Below, piece after piece: positions 9,843-21,944 of a DNA stretch of 64,000 nt. Below the pieces are notes generated by a model. The model had not been told where the DNA came from. It saw nothing but the letters and a program-made list of their open reading frames with translations, and searched no databases. The stretch comes from Tretioscincus oriximinensis. Lineage: Eukaryota > Chordata > Lepidosauria > Squamata > Gymnophthalmidae. Location: positions 739,235-803,234 of the forward strand of contig JAJVDF010000377.1 in assembly GCA_022410635.1 (NCBI GenBank), read 5' to 3'. The position numbers were made by a program, and so were the translations under genes. Within the stretch, counting starts at the first letter, position 1. Each line of letters begins with the position of its first letter.

Positions 9843-11366
9843 TACACTGCTCAAACAAATAAAGGGAACGTTCAAATAACACATCCTAGATCTGAATGAA
9901 TGAAATACTCTCATTGAATACTTTGTTCTGTAACAAACAAAAGCTGACAACAAAAGCACATAAAAATCATCAATGGAAATCAAGTTTATTAACCAATGGA
10001 GGCCTGGATTTGGAGTCATACAAAAAAGTAAAGTGGAAAAACACTACAGGCTGATCCAACCTTGATGGAATGTCCTTCAAACAAGTCAAAATGAGGCTCA
10101 GTATTGTGTGTGGCCTCCACATGACTGTATNACCTCCATACAACGCCTGGGCATGCTCCTGATGAAGTTGTGGATGGTCTCCCTAAGGGATCTCCCCCCA
10201 GACCTGGACTAAAAGCATCTGCCAACTCTTGGACCATCTGTGGTGCAAGGTGACGTTGGTGGATGGAGCGAGACATGATGTCCCAGATGTGCTCAATCGG
10301 ATTCNGGTCNCTTCAATGCCTTCATCTTGCAGGAACTGCTGACACATTCCAGCCACATGAGGTCTGGCCTTGTCCTGCATTAAGNGGAACCCAGGGCAAA
10401 CTGCACCAGCATATGGTCTCACAAAGGGTCTGAGGATCTCATCTCGGTACCTAATAGCAGTCAGGCTACCTAGGGTGAGCACAAGGAGGGCTGTGCGGCC
10501 CTCCAAAGAAATGCCACCCCACACCATAGCTGACCCACTGCCAAACTGGTCATGCTGAAGGACGTTGCAGGCAGCAGATCACTCTCCCTGGGATCTCCAG
10601 ACTCCATCACATCTGTCACATGTGCTCAGTATGAATCTGCTGTCATCTGTGAAGAGCACAGGGTGCCCGTGACGAAGTTGCCAATCCTGGTGTTCTGTGG
10701 CAAATGCCAAGCTGTGAGCACAACCCCCATCTGTGGACATCGGGCCCTCATACCATCCTCATGGAGTCAGTTTCTAACCGTTTGTGCAGACACAAGCACA
10801 TTTNTGGCCTGCTGAAGGTCATTTTGCAGGGCTCTGGCAGGGCTCCTCCTGTTCCTCCTTGTACAAAGGCAGCGGTAGCGGTCCTGCTGCTGGATTGTTG
10901 NCCTTCTACAGCCCCTCCACATCTCCTGGTGTACTGGCCTGTCTCCTGGTAGCGCCTCCAGCCTCTGGACACTACGCTGACAGACACAGCAAACCTTCCC
11001 ACAGCTCTCATTGATGTGCTGTCCTGGATGTGCTGCACTACCTGAGCCACTTGTGTGGGTTGCAGAGTCCGTCTCATGCTACCACGAGTGTGAAAGCACA
11101 ACCAACATTCAAAAGGCACCAATGCCAGAAAGCATTGGCACTGAGATGTGGTCTGCGGTCCCCAACTGCAGAACCTCTCCTTTATTGAGTGTGTCTTGAT
11201 AATTGCCAATAATTTCCACCTGTTGTCTATTCCATTTGCATAACAGCATGTCAAATTGTCAATCAGTGTTGCTTCCTAAGTGGACAGTTTGATTTCACAG
11301 AAGTTTGATTTACTTGGAATTATATTCTGTTGTTTAACTGTTCCCTTTATTTGTTTGAGCAGCGTA
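9843..11366 (-). mobile_element. Tc1/mariner element, complete ends, decayed
   Basis: Perfect-length Tc1 structure. Terminal inverted repeats read CACTGCTCAAACAAATAAAG on the left and the complement on the right (CTTTATTTGTTTGAGCAGCG), each flanked by a TA dinucleotide at 9843-9844 and 11365-11366. Total is about 1.52 kb, a typical Tc1 size. It carries a minus-strand transposase relic. Inserted in a CR1. Confidence 0.93.
10090..11077 (-). pseudogene. Tc1-family DDE transposase relic
   Basis: Reading from about 11077 downward, the N-terminal part ([18 protein letters not shown], then [18 protein letters not shown]) is the paired helix-turn-helix DNA-binding region of Tc1 transposases. After frame changes near 10750-10530 the catalytic part appears (MVWGGISLEGRT, then LMQDKARPHVA, where the Asp of the DDE triad falls in QDKARPH). 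Frame switches, in-frame stops and several N bases make it non-functional. Usual length is about 340 residues, and the pieces fit this. Confidence 0.88.
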
Positions 11367-11376
11367 TATCAATAGT

Positions 11377-11697
11377 ATGTAAGAAATAAGAGGAGCCCTG
11401 CTGAATTGGGCCAGAGCCCATCTAGTCCAGCATTCTGTCTCACACAGTGGCCCACCAATTGCACCTGGGCAGTCTGAAACAGAAGAAGGCAAAATCTTCG
11501 CCTGTTGCTCTGTCTTGGAGGCTGTATCAAGACATCCATCCTAGTAGCTGTTTATACCCTTGGTTTCCATGAACTTGTCTAATGCTGTCTTAAAGTTATC
11601 CAGGCTGCTAGCTATTACCACCTCTTCTGGAAGTCAGTTCTATAGGCCAATGACCCTCTGGGTGAAAAAATACTTTCCTTTGTCTGTCCTCACTCTT
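11377..11697 (-). repeat. CR1-like LINE, nested in opposite orientation
   Basis: Antisense 3' end (AAGAAATAAGAGGAGCCC, GCCCATCTAGTCCAGCATTC, CTGGAAGTCAGTTCTATAGG) up to TTTGTCTGTCCTCACTC. It sits between the two halves of the plus-strand CR1, so it arrived after that copy. Confidence 0.8.
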
Positions 11698-11895
11698 CTT
11701 CCCATCATTACTAGCATAGAGGTCTTGATACTGCCCCTGGGATGGAGTATCAAGCATTATTCTTGAAATGCTATTTGCAGGAAGCCAAATAATAGGGGAA
11801 GGTTTTTCCTCCTGCTTGAGATGTCCAAGTGCAATTGCTAAGTCACTATGTGACACAAAAGGCTGGGCGGATGGTCTATGGCCTGATTCAGTAAA
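11698..11895 (+). repeat. CR1-like LINE, part 2
   Basis: Continues the plus-strand CR1 of 9500-9842: TTACTAGCATAGAGGTCTTG, CTGCCCCTGGGATGGAG, CTTGAGATGTCCAAGTGCAA, ACACAAAAGGCTGGGCGG and CTCTTATGTTTTC. The missing bridge (TATCAATAG) lies right after the Tc1. Confidence 0.78.
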
Positions 11896-11899
11896 CTCC

Positions 11900-12668
11900 T
11901 CTTATGTTTTCAAGGAAAGTGTAAAAAAAGTGTGTGGATGGATGCACCCTAATAGCTATCGCCTCTCTGCACTGAGTCTTAATCCAAATGGTATCCAAGA
12001 ATAGGGACCTGCTATCCATGTGCAAGAGCAGACTACAGCATTTTCCTGACTCCTGTTCCATCCTCTAGCACAATATGTTTTATGCTATTATATGGATTAT
12101 TGACCTGCATGAGACGAAGGCCATTTATATGTATCTGAAACGGTGTTCTCAGAAAATCTGTGTGTCTTCAATAAAAGAAGTTAATCCTCATCATAACAGG
12201 AATCCTGTGTTTTGTGCAAATACCCTTATTATTCAACACAAATCTCAGGTTTTTATTTTTTTTTAAGCCCACAGTAATAATCTTATGTATTATCTGTAAC
12301 TGACATGATATCGCTGAAAAAAAATACATTGTTGGGACTTTATATTTTAAATTAATTTTAAATGTGACTAACAGACACCATTGCCAAATTACGGACATTG
12401 TAAGCGCTATAGCTCTCTATAGATTATGACCAGACAAGACTTTTTGCAATCAGTCCATTCCCCATATGAGATGCTATTTTGGCTCCCACTGAAAAAGTAT
12501 TCTACACAGGTCCTGTTTGGCATTTGCACATGCACAGTAATGCATGTTGGGGATCGGTTATAGGATATTATTACAACATATCCTCTGGTGCTTTGTACAT
12601 GAGGTATTCTAAGGATATTTTGCTTCAGTCTTGGCACCTTCTAAGAAATTTTATTCAGTAATCACAAA
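11900..12668. other. Single-copy intronic sequence
   Basis: No repeat or exon recognised. Confidence 0.3.
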
Positions 12669-12671
12669 CAA

Positions 12672-13022
12672 AAAGAACATAAGAACATAAGGAGACCCAT
12701 ACTGGATTAGGCCACAGCCCATCTAGTCCAGCATTCTGTGTCACACAGAGGCCCACCAGATGCACCTGGGCAGTCTGAACAGAGGAAAGCAAAATATGCT
12801 CCTGTTCATGACTCCCTGCAAATGGTATCACAGGAGTCCTGCCCGTTGCTCCATCCCGAAGGCAACATCCAGACATCCATCCTAGTACCCATTTATACCC
12901 TTGGTGTCCATAAACCTGTCTAGTCCTGTCTTGAATCTATCCAAGCCGTTAGCTACCACCACCTCTTCAGGAAGTAAATTCTACAGGCCGATGACCCGCT
13001 GGGTAAAAAAAATACTTTCCTT
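12672..13022 (-). repeat. CR1-like LINE 3' end
   Basis: AAGAACATAAGAACATAAGG, GCCCATCTAGTCCAGC, GGCCCACCAGATGCACCTGG, GACTCCCTGCAAATGG, AGGAAGTAAATTCTACAGGC and AAATACTTTCCTTTT. It is near-identical in order and wording to 61745-62100, so this is a relatively young subfamily. Confidence 0.85.
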
Positions 13023-13254
13023 TTCTACCACAAAGCAAAATGATCGCAATGAGGAATTTTATCATCTCAAATGGTATAGAATATTTCAGGTGCAAAAGAA
13101 AATTAACGTTCTTTGGGGAAGGAAGAGAGAAAAAATGTTTCTCCTTAGGAAAAGGAGAAAATATGCACAAGGGAAAAATACCTGTATCCTTCCTTCCTTA
13201 NTCTGCAGGTTTTTGGTAAGAAGATGTAAGCACCTTCTGTGTCCCTGTGTGTGA
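13023..13254. other. Short unassigned stretch
   Basis: Lies between oppositely oriented CR1 pieces. A small open frame runs through but includes CR1 sequence. Confidence 0.3.
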
Positions 13255-13850
13255 GTTAGAATGAAGAGAAACTGTATTTACAATTCTGGTCACCACACCT
13301 TAGAAAATACACTGTGGAACCTGAAAAGGTGCAAAAAAGAGCAACAAGAATGACCAGGAGCTGAAACTCTTCAACTTTTAAGAAAAAGCCTTTAAGAGCT
13401 GATCTGATTGAAGTGTATAAAATCATGCACCAAAAGGACTAGAAATTTTTTTTTCCCTAACACACAACACTTGGCCTAGAGGGAGCCCTTTGATGCTGAT
13501 GGGCAGAAGATCAGGACACACAAAGGATTGTTTTTAACCTAAGGGTCATTGGTCTATGGAATTTACTTTCAAAGAGGTAGTAATAGTTAGCAGCCTGGAT
13601 AGTGTTAAAGTAGGATTAATGGCTACTAAGATGATACTGCCTAGGATAGAACAAGATTCAGGATTCCAGAAAAAACATTTGTAGGGAGTCAAGAACAGGT
13701 GAAGATTTTGCAATCTTCTGCCTGAGATAGTGCAGATATAATTAATGGACCACTGGAGGAGGAAGAATTCTGAACTAGGTGGCCTGTGGCCCCATTCACC
13801 AGGGCTACACTTTCCGATACAGTAAGTTCTTATGTTCTCATGTAAGTGTA
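13255..13850 (+). repeat. CR1-like LINE 3' half
   Basis: Holds the coding end (TTCTGGTCACCACACCTTAG, GAAAAGGTGCAAAAAAGAGC, CTGATTGAAGTGTATAAAAT) and 3' UTR (GGTCATTGGTCTATGGAATT, TAGGGAGTCAAGAACAGG, CTTATGTTCTCATGT). About 600 bases, frames broken. Confidence 0.85.
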
Positions 13851-14315
13851 TGCTCTTCCTTGTGTCCTGAGAATCCCATGAGAGAGTTTTTAAAGAGGAA
13901 CTCCTTCAGTTCCTGCAGTTCCTTAAAGCCAAAATATAGCTGAAGGGTATATTTGGATCAGACAATAGATTGATTTGCATTCCTAGGGGTATTTCCAGTT
14001 CTGCTGATGAAGAAACAAGAGAGATTATTCTGAGGAAAATCCAATGACCTTTGGGACCACTGTAAAAAGAGCTACATTTAAGGTTTCCTGGTGAAGGCAA
14101 GATAGGATTATCATATTAAAAGGCAAACTTGTAGATGCAGCTTTTGTTGACTATGAGAAAGATAAGTTTATTTTATTTTCTTTCCTTGTTATTCTGACTC
14201 TAGACTTGTGGCATGACTTCTATTTTTCTCTCAGGTAGCTCAGTACTTTCCAGTACACAAACCAATTATATGATATTCTGGGTTTTCTTCATTGCAAAAT
14301 CTATAAGGTATTAAG
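13851..14315. other. Single-copy sequence
   Basis: Nothing recognised. Confidence 0.3.
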
Positions 14316-14698
14316 TAGCCTGTCCAGATTTTCTGAGGCCCAAACTGGGGTAATTAATATTCATGCAAATTTGCATATTCATGAAGTCATATGTATATGC
14401 AAATCACTCATCAACATGCATATGCCTCCGAAATCCACGCCCAAAAAATCTCTGAAGCATACAACTATTTTTTTAAGTGCATGAGAAATTTGCATTTTTT
14501 TAATTTTTTGCTGAGGAGAGGGTGCCTTCAGGAGCTGGCCCCAGTTGTCAGAGCTCCCTAGTGGTGCTGCAGTGATTTTTTTTAAAAAAGATTTCTTCAG
14601 CAAAAACAGGGTAATTGCCTCCCCCCCACCCAGGGAGGACAGGGTAGACACTCCAAAACAAGATTTTCCCAACAAAAAGGGGTCATCTGGTCAGCCTA
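14316..14698. mobile_element. MITE-A, long subtype
   Basis: Left end TAGCCTGTCCAGATTTTC, right end GGTCATCTGGTCAGCCTA, the MITE-A termini. The interior (GAGGCCCAAACTGGGG, TAATTAATATTCATGC, GCCTTCAGGAGCTGGCCCC, CTCCCTAGTGGTGCTGC, GGGTAGACACTCCAAAAC) is shared in order with 55400-55906. No transposase. Flanking 8-mers have decayed here. Confidence 0.75.
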
Positions 14699-16428
14699 AC
14701 ATATTAGATGTGTTGTAGAAGATCCCTAAAATACATCACTGAGGCCTGTACAGACAATGCTATGGTTTTCCAGATCAATGCCTAAAAACCTACTTCATTT
14801 CTGTCTTTCTTTGTTATCATTTCCTTTGACAATGAATGTTTGCCACTGATAGGCCACTCATCTGCTGAATTTCCATAGCCCTGATTGGTCATTGAACCAT
14901 AGCAGACAATTCCAGGTTGTGATTCATTACATAAACCCCTCATAGTTTCCCATCCAAATCTGACCCCCAAAGTGAGTTGGCCTCAGTGTTATGATTTTGT
15001 GTATGCAAAAGAGACACCTATCCTGCAATATGGGTTCCAAGTACTATGAATAACAAATAACAGAATAATCTTATTTAGCAATTGAAGTATATTTGGAAAG
15101 CTATTATTCAGGGTAAGTTATATGGAAATCTTCCATGTGAGAGTGGGTAACATATACCTTTAAAACAAAAGGGTAAGTCAGTTCGTTAAATATTTTTTTG
15201 AATTACATTCTAGAATAATATGTTCAAAATATAAAGCTGAAGTTTGAGTTTGTGGCATATCTCATTACATGCAGACTTCGAAGAAGCTCATAAATGCAAC
15301 AAATGAACTTTTGATATTGCATATAAATACATGTCAAGTGTCCAACTACTGAGCAAAAGCTATTTTATAAGGTGCTCTGAACTTACAACCTTAAATTTTC
15401 CCTGACTGGATCTTCTAATCATGCACCTGATTGTATAAAGCTATATAATTTAATTGACAGTTAGATCTGTCATTTAAGCAGCTATATAATCTTGGCGTTT
15501 AGATGATGACGTTAATAATTAAATGTGAATCTTTGCACATGCGTCCTTGTAACAAATAAAGTTAGGAAATCTGGGAAAATATCTTGTTGGGAGTACACAT
15601 AGGCCCATTTATGCACATACTTAGTAATTTGTTTTAAGGATCCCACACTGTCTGCACATTACTAGTGGTACTCCAAATCAGATCTGCTTTAAGAGTTCTC
15701 TGATCCAGAACAATGGCAGGCTATATAAACTAATTACATCCATACCAAACAGACTAGTGTGGCCATGCCCACAGTTAAACTGCCCCATTACCAATGGATA
15801 GAGTTTAGCCTAGGCTACATCTCTGTCCTCCGTGTTGCAAATGCTTAAAAAAACGAACATGTTAGCTGCCTGTCCCCATTTTACTTGCCATTCAAGCTGC
15901 TACCTTGTTTGAATGAGGAGCTCCAGAAGGCGCTGCTACACTTTCCTAACTACAATACTAGAACTGCCTGCAACCCTGCTTACTTCCCTGCGCTCCAAGA
16001 GCCAATGAAATTTTTTCAATTTGCTACAAGCAGCTCTGGAGAGATTCTCCTTCGGGACACAGAGCCTTATTCTGGGTAACATCTTGGAGGCTTGTGGAAA
16101 TTTCATGATAATCTAAAGATGATTAGAACACATAAAAGGCTGGTCACGCGTGGATCCNTGGGTCAGACGGAAGGTAAACTTGTTTCCAAAGTGTAGGAAA
16201 TAGAATGTAGAGATCAGGCCCTAATTTAGGTGCCCAAAACAATCACTTAGACTGGGATACTAGCAGACTTCCTGTAAAACATCTAATACCAGTCCTGGAT
16301 ATACCAGAATGGAACAAAGAAGATTGTAAACAAAATCTCGTTTAGCAAGGGGAAATGTTTTGGCATTTTGTATCCCTAAAATGGGTTCCCCGGGTTTCTG
16401 AGGTCAGGAACTTCTATTCCTGTCTGCA
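14699..16428. other. 1.7 kb single-copy, A+T-rich
   Basis: I find no repeat family and no splice-flanked reading frame. The 64-residue frame at 15885-16079 has no motif. Confidence 0.3.
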
Positions 16429-17010
16429 GAAGATATAGCCATGTTAGTCTGGGTCTAGAATATCTAGCAAAGGATCTTGCAGTACCTTGGGGTGTATGAA
16501 CACATTTCCTTTCCTGGCTCTTCCCAGGGGTTTCCAACATCCTCATTCTTTAACTTTCCATCAGACTTCACAACGCATCAGGAAAAATGTTGCTGTACAA
16601 ACAGAATCAGCACCACTGCGAAAGGCTGCATCTTCCATTTTGCACCTGCCTGCAGCCCTGGTGTATTGCCATCCAGTCTGTCGCTAGAAGACTGCAGAAT
16701 TGCAGCTGAGCTGACATGCATGCAGTTGTATTCCTCGTTTCTCCTGCATTTCCATGCAGAATCTATGTGAAAACTGTAATTGCTGTTAGATTGCTTATTT
16801 CACTCACTTTCACTCGTTGTCTGGATGGGGGGGCTTAGAGATTAATAAAAAAAGATAGGCAGTATCAGCTTTCCTGGACAAGGCTACTTCTTCAGACAAA
16901 TCCACTTCTGCAGATGCATCTACAAAAGCTCATCTACAAAAGTGTCTACCTTTTTCCTGTTAGTTTCTAAGCTGCTACGAGATCCCCTAATAAATAAGTA
17001 AAATAAAACG
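16429..17010. repeat. Penelope-like terminal fragments, two pieces
   Basis: At 16429-16490: GAAGATATAGCCATGTTAGT and CTAGAATATCTAGCAAAGG. At 16850-17000: CTTTCCTGGACAAGGCTACT, TCTTCAGACAAATCCACT, then TTTTTCCTGTTAGTTTCTAA and GCTGCTACGAGATCCCC. Both are the terminal words associated with the GIY-YIG retroelement at 50975-51625. The 360 bases between them are unassigned. Confidence 0.5.
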
Positions 17011-18590
17011 TTTATTTATAATGCCCTTTCTTCCAAAGGGCCTCACGAAATAAGTCATATACGATCAATAAAACATACAACATCCCTTGCTAGATAACCA
17101 TCCAAATTATGGACAGCTTTCTACTGGGACAGCTAATCCAATCCAGCAGAAACCTGCTCCTTCTGGAGTACTCCAGCTCCAAAAGTGTTGAAGGTCATCA
17201 GCCTTTTACACATTTGTATAATGTACACAAACCATTACCAAACTTTGGATTACATAAATTTAGTAAATCCTTCTTGAAACTCATCTATATGCCTGTCCAT
17301 AGGCATTTAATAAAAACCTATTGTTGCAAGAGAAGGAAGCAAAAAAAATGTTATCACAGCGGACTAAATGTTGCTTGCCCAGCAGATATTTCTTCTCTGC
17401 CTAGTTTTAAATGTGTACTTAATATTGCATTAGCTATTAATTTCCAAAGTCAATAGGTTTCTTGGCAAGGTCTGAACACTTTCAACATTGATGTCTGAAG
17501 TAAGAATAATATAAGTAATATTTATTTAATGTCAGAGAACTCTTAATTAAACATTTACAGTATTCTGGGGACTTCAGATTGCCTTGCCTACCAATAGTAG
17601 ATACCTGCAGTTGATCCAATGGGTGTTTAAAAGTAGGAGAAGTATTATTGACTTGGGAAGGTAAAAGACTGCCATTGAATTGTTATTTATGGAGCTAAGG
17701 TTGAATGGAGTTCAAGATCAAACACTGTTTGAAGCTCTTTGAAGATTTATTATTGAATGTTTGTTCTCAACGTGAAGGTGTGAATAAAAAATAGAATGCA
17801 TGGGGTACTGTTGTTGCCTTCCCACAAAATGCGAGATGGAGATATTTCCTTTACAATAAAACATGTTTCTGGCTTCAGGCACTGACAAGTGAAGGAATGT
17901 TTATCACTGCTGGAGAGATGGGAGTGAGAGAGATTTTATAGAGAGATTGAGGTGTTGTAGAGTAAAAGGCAAGGCTTGTCCCCCTTGATTATTTCCAGGG
18001 AAAAGGTTTTGCTATCAGAGGATGGAAATTCTTCATTAACAACAGCTCTCCATTGAAGAGCTCTCTCGTAGATTTCTTCCTGAGCTTTTGCAATAATGAT
18101 GAAAGAAATTTAAATCACAGGCAAAAGCAAATTTTAAAATTATGGTAAGGACAATTACAACTGCAAATTGCTCCCCAGTATGTACACTGGAACAAATTAC
18201 AAATAAATATTTCATTCATAGCATTAAATCATTTATGACAATCACTGCCCCTGGTATCTTAATCCACTTACCCATTAAGGAACTTAAAAATTATGAATAA
18301 TGATGTGAAATGCCATGGTGTATCTTCTATTTTATTTATTTGCACTCCTATCTCATCGTANACCTATAGATCTTAGGTTTATCATAAAAACAAGACACAG
18401 GCTAGACATATTAAAGACATCAGTGCCCAATCTCCCCCCTGAGATGGAAATCCAGCCTGTTTATTATGATGCCATTAAGAGCTTTTCCACACTTATCTTT
18501 TGGGTCCATAAGCATTTCCATCCACTGGCAAAGAGGAACTCTTCTCACCTTTTACTGTCCCCTCGACATGAACCATAATAGTGTGAACTT
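17011..18590. other. 1.6 kb, no feature beyond a possible L2 scrap
   Basis: 17011-17080 (TTTATTTATAATGCCCTTTC) may be the antisense end of an L2. The rest is unassigned. Confidence 0.3.
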
Positions 18591-18591
18591 A

Positions 18592-19190
18592 AAGACTGTA
18601 CATTAACCTTTTTGTATTCTGCATGCCTATGTCCCTCTTGCTGCAATTGGATGGAAGAATTTCATGTGGCATTAACACTTTCTGCAGCATTAACACTTTC
18701 CATAGTGCAGGAATAATTGTGGACTACTTTTGCCCAATGGCAACAAGAGAAGGAACAAGCGTGTAGAACTTAGAAGGCCTAGGATACACCATTTTCAGGA
18801 ATGTTTCCAGAGTGCAGGAATGATTGTAGATTCTTTAAATGCACATTTATGCATAAAATATGTTTATTGTAAGTTTAAACATGATTTCAGTAGGCTGGCC
18901 AGATGAGCCCTTTTTTGGGGGGGGGGGTGTGTTTGAAAACCTGGTTTGGGGGTGCCTCCCGGTTTTTCCTGAGGAAATTTTGTTCAAAAAAAGATATTTT
19001 CAGGAAAAAAAAATTTTTTTCCCCTCAGCAAAAACTGTGAGGCATCCCAAAACCGGGTTTTCAACCCCCCACCCCCAAAAAGGTCATCTGGTCAGCCTAA
19101 TTTTAGTACGACTGGATAATAGTGAAGTGATCAGCAGTGCAGAAGTTCCGTTCCTGATAATCGCTTGGACTATTCCTCTGAGTGAAAAAG
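18592..19190 (+). mobile_element. MITE-C copy, split by MITE-A
   Basis: Left part 18592-18890 has TGTATTCTGCATGCCTATGT, CTTGCTGCAATTGGATGG and a repeated GGAATGATTG. The text resumes after 19099 with GGATAATAGTGAAGTGATCA and ATCGCTTGGACTATTCCTCT, the MITE-C right end. The internal segment 18660-18800 is partly duplicated (GCATTAACACTTTC twice, GGAATGTTTCCAGAGTGCAG). Confidence 0.65.
18891..19099. mobile_element. MITE-A foldback (nested)
   Basis: TAGGCTGGCCAGATGAGCCC at the left and TCATCTGGTCAGCCTA at the right. The arms are inverted along nearly the whole length (GAAAACCTGG and GTGCCTCCCGG facing GGCATCCCAAAACCGGG and TTTTCAACCCCC). It inserted into a MITE-C, so MITE-A activity continued after that copy landed. 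Confidence 0.8.
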
Positions 19191-19194
19191 CTGA

Positions 19195-20365
19195 GTCTGA
19201 TGTTGAAAATCCCAACCTGCTTTTCAAGTAACCTTTTTCCAGCTTATAGTCTTCAATACACCAAATATTTATGATAAAGATGAAGCAGAAGATGAGTCTT
19301 TCTTGTTAAAGGAAACATAGGTTTCCTGTGATGCTTATAGAAATCTTGAAAAAAAACCCATTATCACTTCAAGCAACAGTTCTTCAGTATACCTTGCCCT
19401 CAGGTCTCCTTATCTAAAGGAGAATAACTCAGATTTGTTGCCCTAACTGACAAGAAAAAAAACAGAACGGCTTGCTTAAGAAGACATGGTTCTGGAAGAT
19501 CCACATGGTAAGTATGCAGCCAAACAAGAAATGTTGTCGTTTAGTAAAACAAAAACTAGAATTATTCAACAAAACATTGATATGCACAAATGGTGGAGAT
19601 CAAAGCGCAGTCAATTTATTCTAGCTTATAAACAGTAAACAGTTTAAAACCAGGTAAAGAAAGTGAATGATTTAAGACTTAAAAATTGGCAACTGCATAA
19701 GAGATAGAAAAAACAGAAGCCTATTATTAGCCGGTAAATTGAAACATTCTCCCAGGGTTTTCATTCAGGCAGAAAAGACACTGGAAAGAGTTTCATCAGA
19801 TGCCATTAGATTTCCAATGCTTCAGTCTAAAAAAGACACTAGTGAAAAATGGCAAAAGTTGCAGGAAGAAGGTGCAACTGTGTTCAACAAACTGTTTTTG
19901 GAATACATTTTGGATTTTGACAAGGATTAAATTAAAGATGTCTTTTGGTGTGACCAATGGTAGGATCAGGACTAATTTACTAGTTTCATTGCATTCACTG
20001 CCACCAGAATGAGATGAGAAAATTGCTTCCAAAGTCACATGCATTTGCATTCCTTGAAATATCACTGGCCAGCCAAAGGCTAAATAAGTTAAAAGCTTAC
20101 GACTCTTGACATTGAGGCTACTGCCATTAGCAAGGACAAGCCTAGGATAGAGGCAGCTATGTTTCTGGCTACAGCATGTAAAAGAAACCCAGCTTAGCAT
20201 AGTGATTAGAGAGCCCTAAGGGTATTATCACACTTTGCCTTGGGGATGCATTAAGCAATAGGAACAGATCGATTGCACTGCAGATTGCTTGATGCTTCTT
20301 CAAAGAGACTATCCAGCTTCCTACCTGCTCTATAATCATACCTGGAGTGGTGCGGAGACGGTCTA
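19195..20365. other. Single-copy intronic sequence
   Basis: No repeat seen. A strong GTAAGT donor-like site occurs at 19507, but no acceptor-flanked open frame supports an exon. Confidence 0.3.
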
Positions 20366-20366
20366 T

Positions 20367-20690
20367 GATTTATTTATTTATTTTATTTATTTATACCCTG
20401 CCCTACACCCGATGGTTTCAGGGCGGCCCATAGTAAAACCTCAATACAAAATTAGCAAATTAAAAACAGTATAAAACATCATTACAAAATTTACAAGTTA
20501 AAAACAGTATAAAAACTATTTAAAAGTGTGGACAAATGAGATATCTTCAGACAAAGACCAGGTAAAAGATGTCGCTTACTTATTCCACAATACCAGAATA
20601 AAGGACTGCCCGGAATGCTTTGTTCCAGAATATCCAACTGCAGTGGAATAAATTATTCTGGAAATTATTCATAAAATGTCAGGCATAAGA
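20367..20690 (-). repeat. L2-like LINE 3' end
   Basis: Low-coordinate TTATTTATTTATTTTATTTA tail, CCCTGCCCTACACCCGATGG, TTTCAGGGCGGCCCATAG, then duplicated TTAAAAACAGTATAAAA blocks. Antisense 3' UTR. Confidence 0.65.
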
Positions 20691-21135
20691 TTCATGTTAT
20701 CCAAATCCCATCGAATACAGAAGATTTAGATAAATATTGTGCCACAAGAAAATTGGGGACAAATCTTGACATACAAAATTCAGCTCCGTTCGTTCTGTTG
20801 AAGAGTACAGTACGACATAGTGCTATTACAATGTATGATGATTTAAAAGCTTTCTTCCTGCCCAAGTTGGAAGAAGGATTTAAATATAGGTTCAGACTAT
20901 CAGATCTGCCATTCTCTCTAGCTAGTTGAGTCAGCTGTATCATTAGGGAGAATGAAACTAAAAGCAGATGAAGTGGAGCGTTATAAAAGGTCAGCAAATG
21001 GTTACCTCTGAGGAAAAAGGCATGCAGGATTGTCTGTCTTATCCATCAAAATAACTTGGTGAAGCTGTGTTAAAATGCCTTTTTAATGCATTTTTCTCTT
21101 CAAAGAATGGTCTCCTGGGACCAATCCCATTCACT
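20691..21135. other. No feature recognised
   Basis: Single-copy appearance. Confidence 0.3.
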
Positions 21136-21137
21136 GG

Positions 21138-21455
21138 CTGGGGAAATTATTCCTGCCTTTTGCATTTCGCCCACCCAGGCAAAATACAGTGAAGGCTGTA
21201 TTCTAGCCTTTCTGTGTTCTACATGCTTGGCTGACCATATCCTCCTCACCACAANTGGATGAACAAAACGACACATTTTTTTTCCTCTCAGTTGCGAGAC
21301 CAAATGAGCCAGCCCAGGCATGGAAAACTTTGAAGTGCCAGAATACAGCCTCCACAGTCCCTGTAAGAATGTTTTGAAGGTGCAGGAATTATTGTGGATA
21401 AGTCTGTTCCTGCTATTTGNTTGGACAATTTTTCCAGTCCAGGTGCAAAAAGCCA
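21138..21455 (+). mobile_element. MITE-C copy
   Basis: GGGAAATTATTCCTGCCTTT, AGCCTTTCTGTGTTCTACAT, CACTGAAGGCTG-type words, GTAAGAATGTTTTGAAGGTG, CAGGAATTATTGTGGAT and TTGGACAATTTTTCCAGTCC. The CTGCCTTTTGCATTT opening mirrors the copy at 48060. Confidence 0.6.
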
Positions 21456-21599
21456 CAATGGTTCACATTTCAGCACATAACAGCAATAAAAAGATTGCTA
21501 TTTTGTGAGGCCCTTTGGAAAAAACGGCATTATAAATAAATAAGTGTTTTAGCAATAAAAAGATAGTTTGCTGTTAGTTCTAATCTGGTTAGAGCATAT
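21456..21599. other. Short unassigned stretch
   Basis: Nothing recognised; contains AATAAATAAG near 21535. Confidence 0.25.
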
Positions 21600-21936
21600 A
21601 CCTCTTATTTGCCCTAGGGGCCACTGGACAGAGATAATCATGACCAATTGTCATAAACTTTCTGTGATATTTCCATCTTCTTCAAAGCACTTTCCTTGGA
21701 GCCTATGGAGCAATTCTCAGTTTTGCTAATTAACTTTTTTCTGTGCCTGTTTTTTCAAGTAGCAAAATCTTGAATATCAATCTGTTCTTCACCTTACTCA
21801 GCTATAGTCTCTGAACAAGGTTCTGCCTGTTGCTCAGGGAATTCAAGTAGGTTGTCTGGGACCAGAGGTTCAAGCCCAGTAGAGTTCTCCCTATTTCCGT
21901 CCTCGCTAGAGGAGGAGAGGGCATGACATTCTGTAT
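21600..21936 (-). mobile_element. LTR-1 fragment
   Basis: Antisense copy aligning by eye with 31850-32330: CTTGAATATCAATCTGTTCT, CTCAGCTATAGTCTCTGAAC, AAGGTTCTGCCTGTTGCTCA, GGAATTCAAGTAGGTTG and the outer end GAGGAGGAGAGGGCATGACA. Read on the minus strand it begins TGTCATGCCCTCTCC, which I take as the 5' edge of the LTR. The other LTR edge is lost. Confidence 0.65.
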
Positions 21937-21944
21937 AGGGTCGA

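Noticed and set aside
19440..19510. Possible exon ending at GTAAGT (19507)
   Set aside because: No convincing acceptor; one frame has a stop and the other gives an arbitrary peptide.
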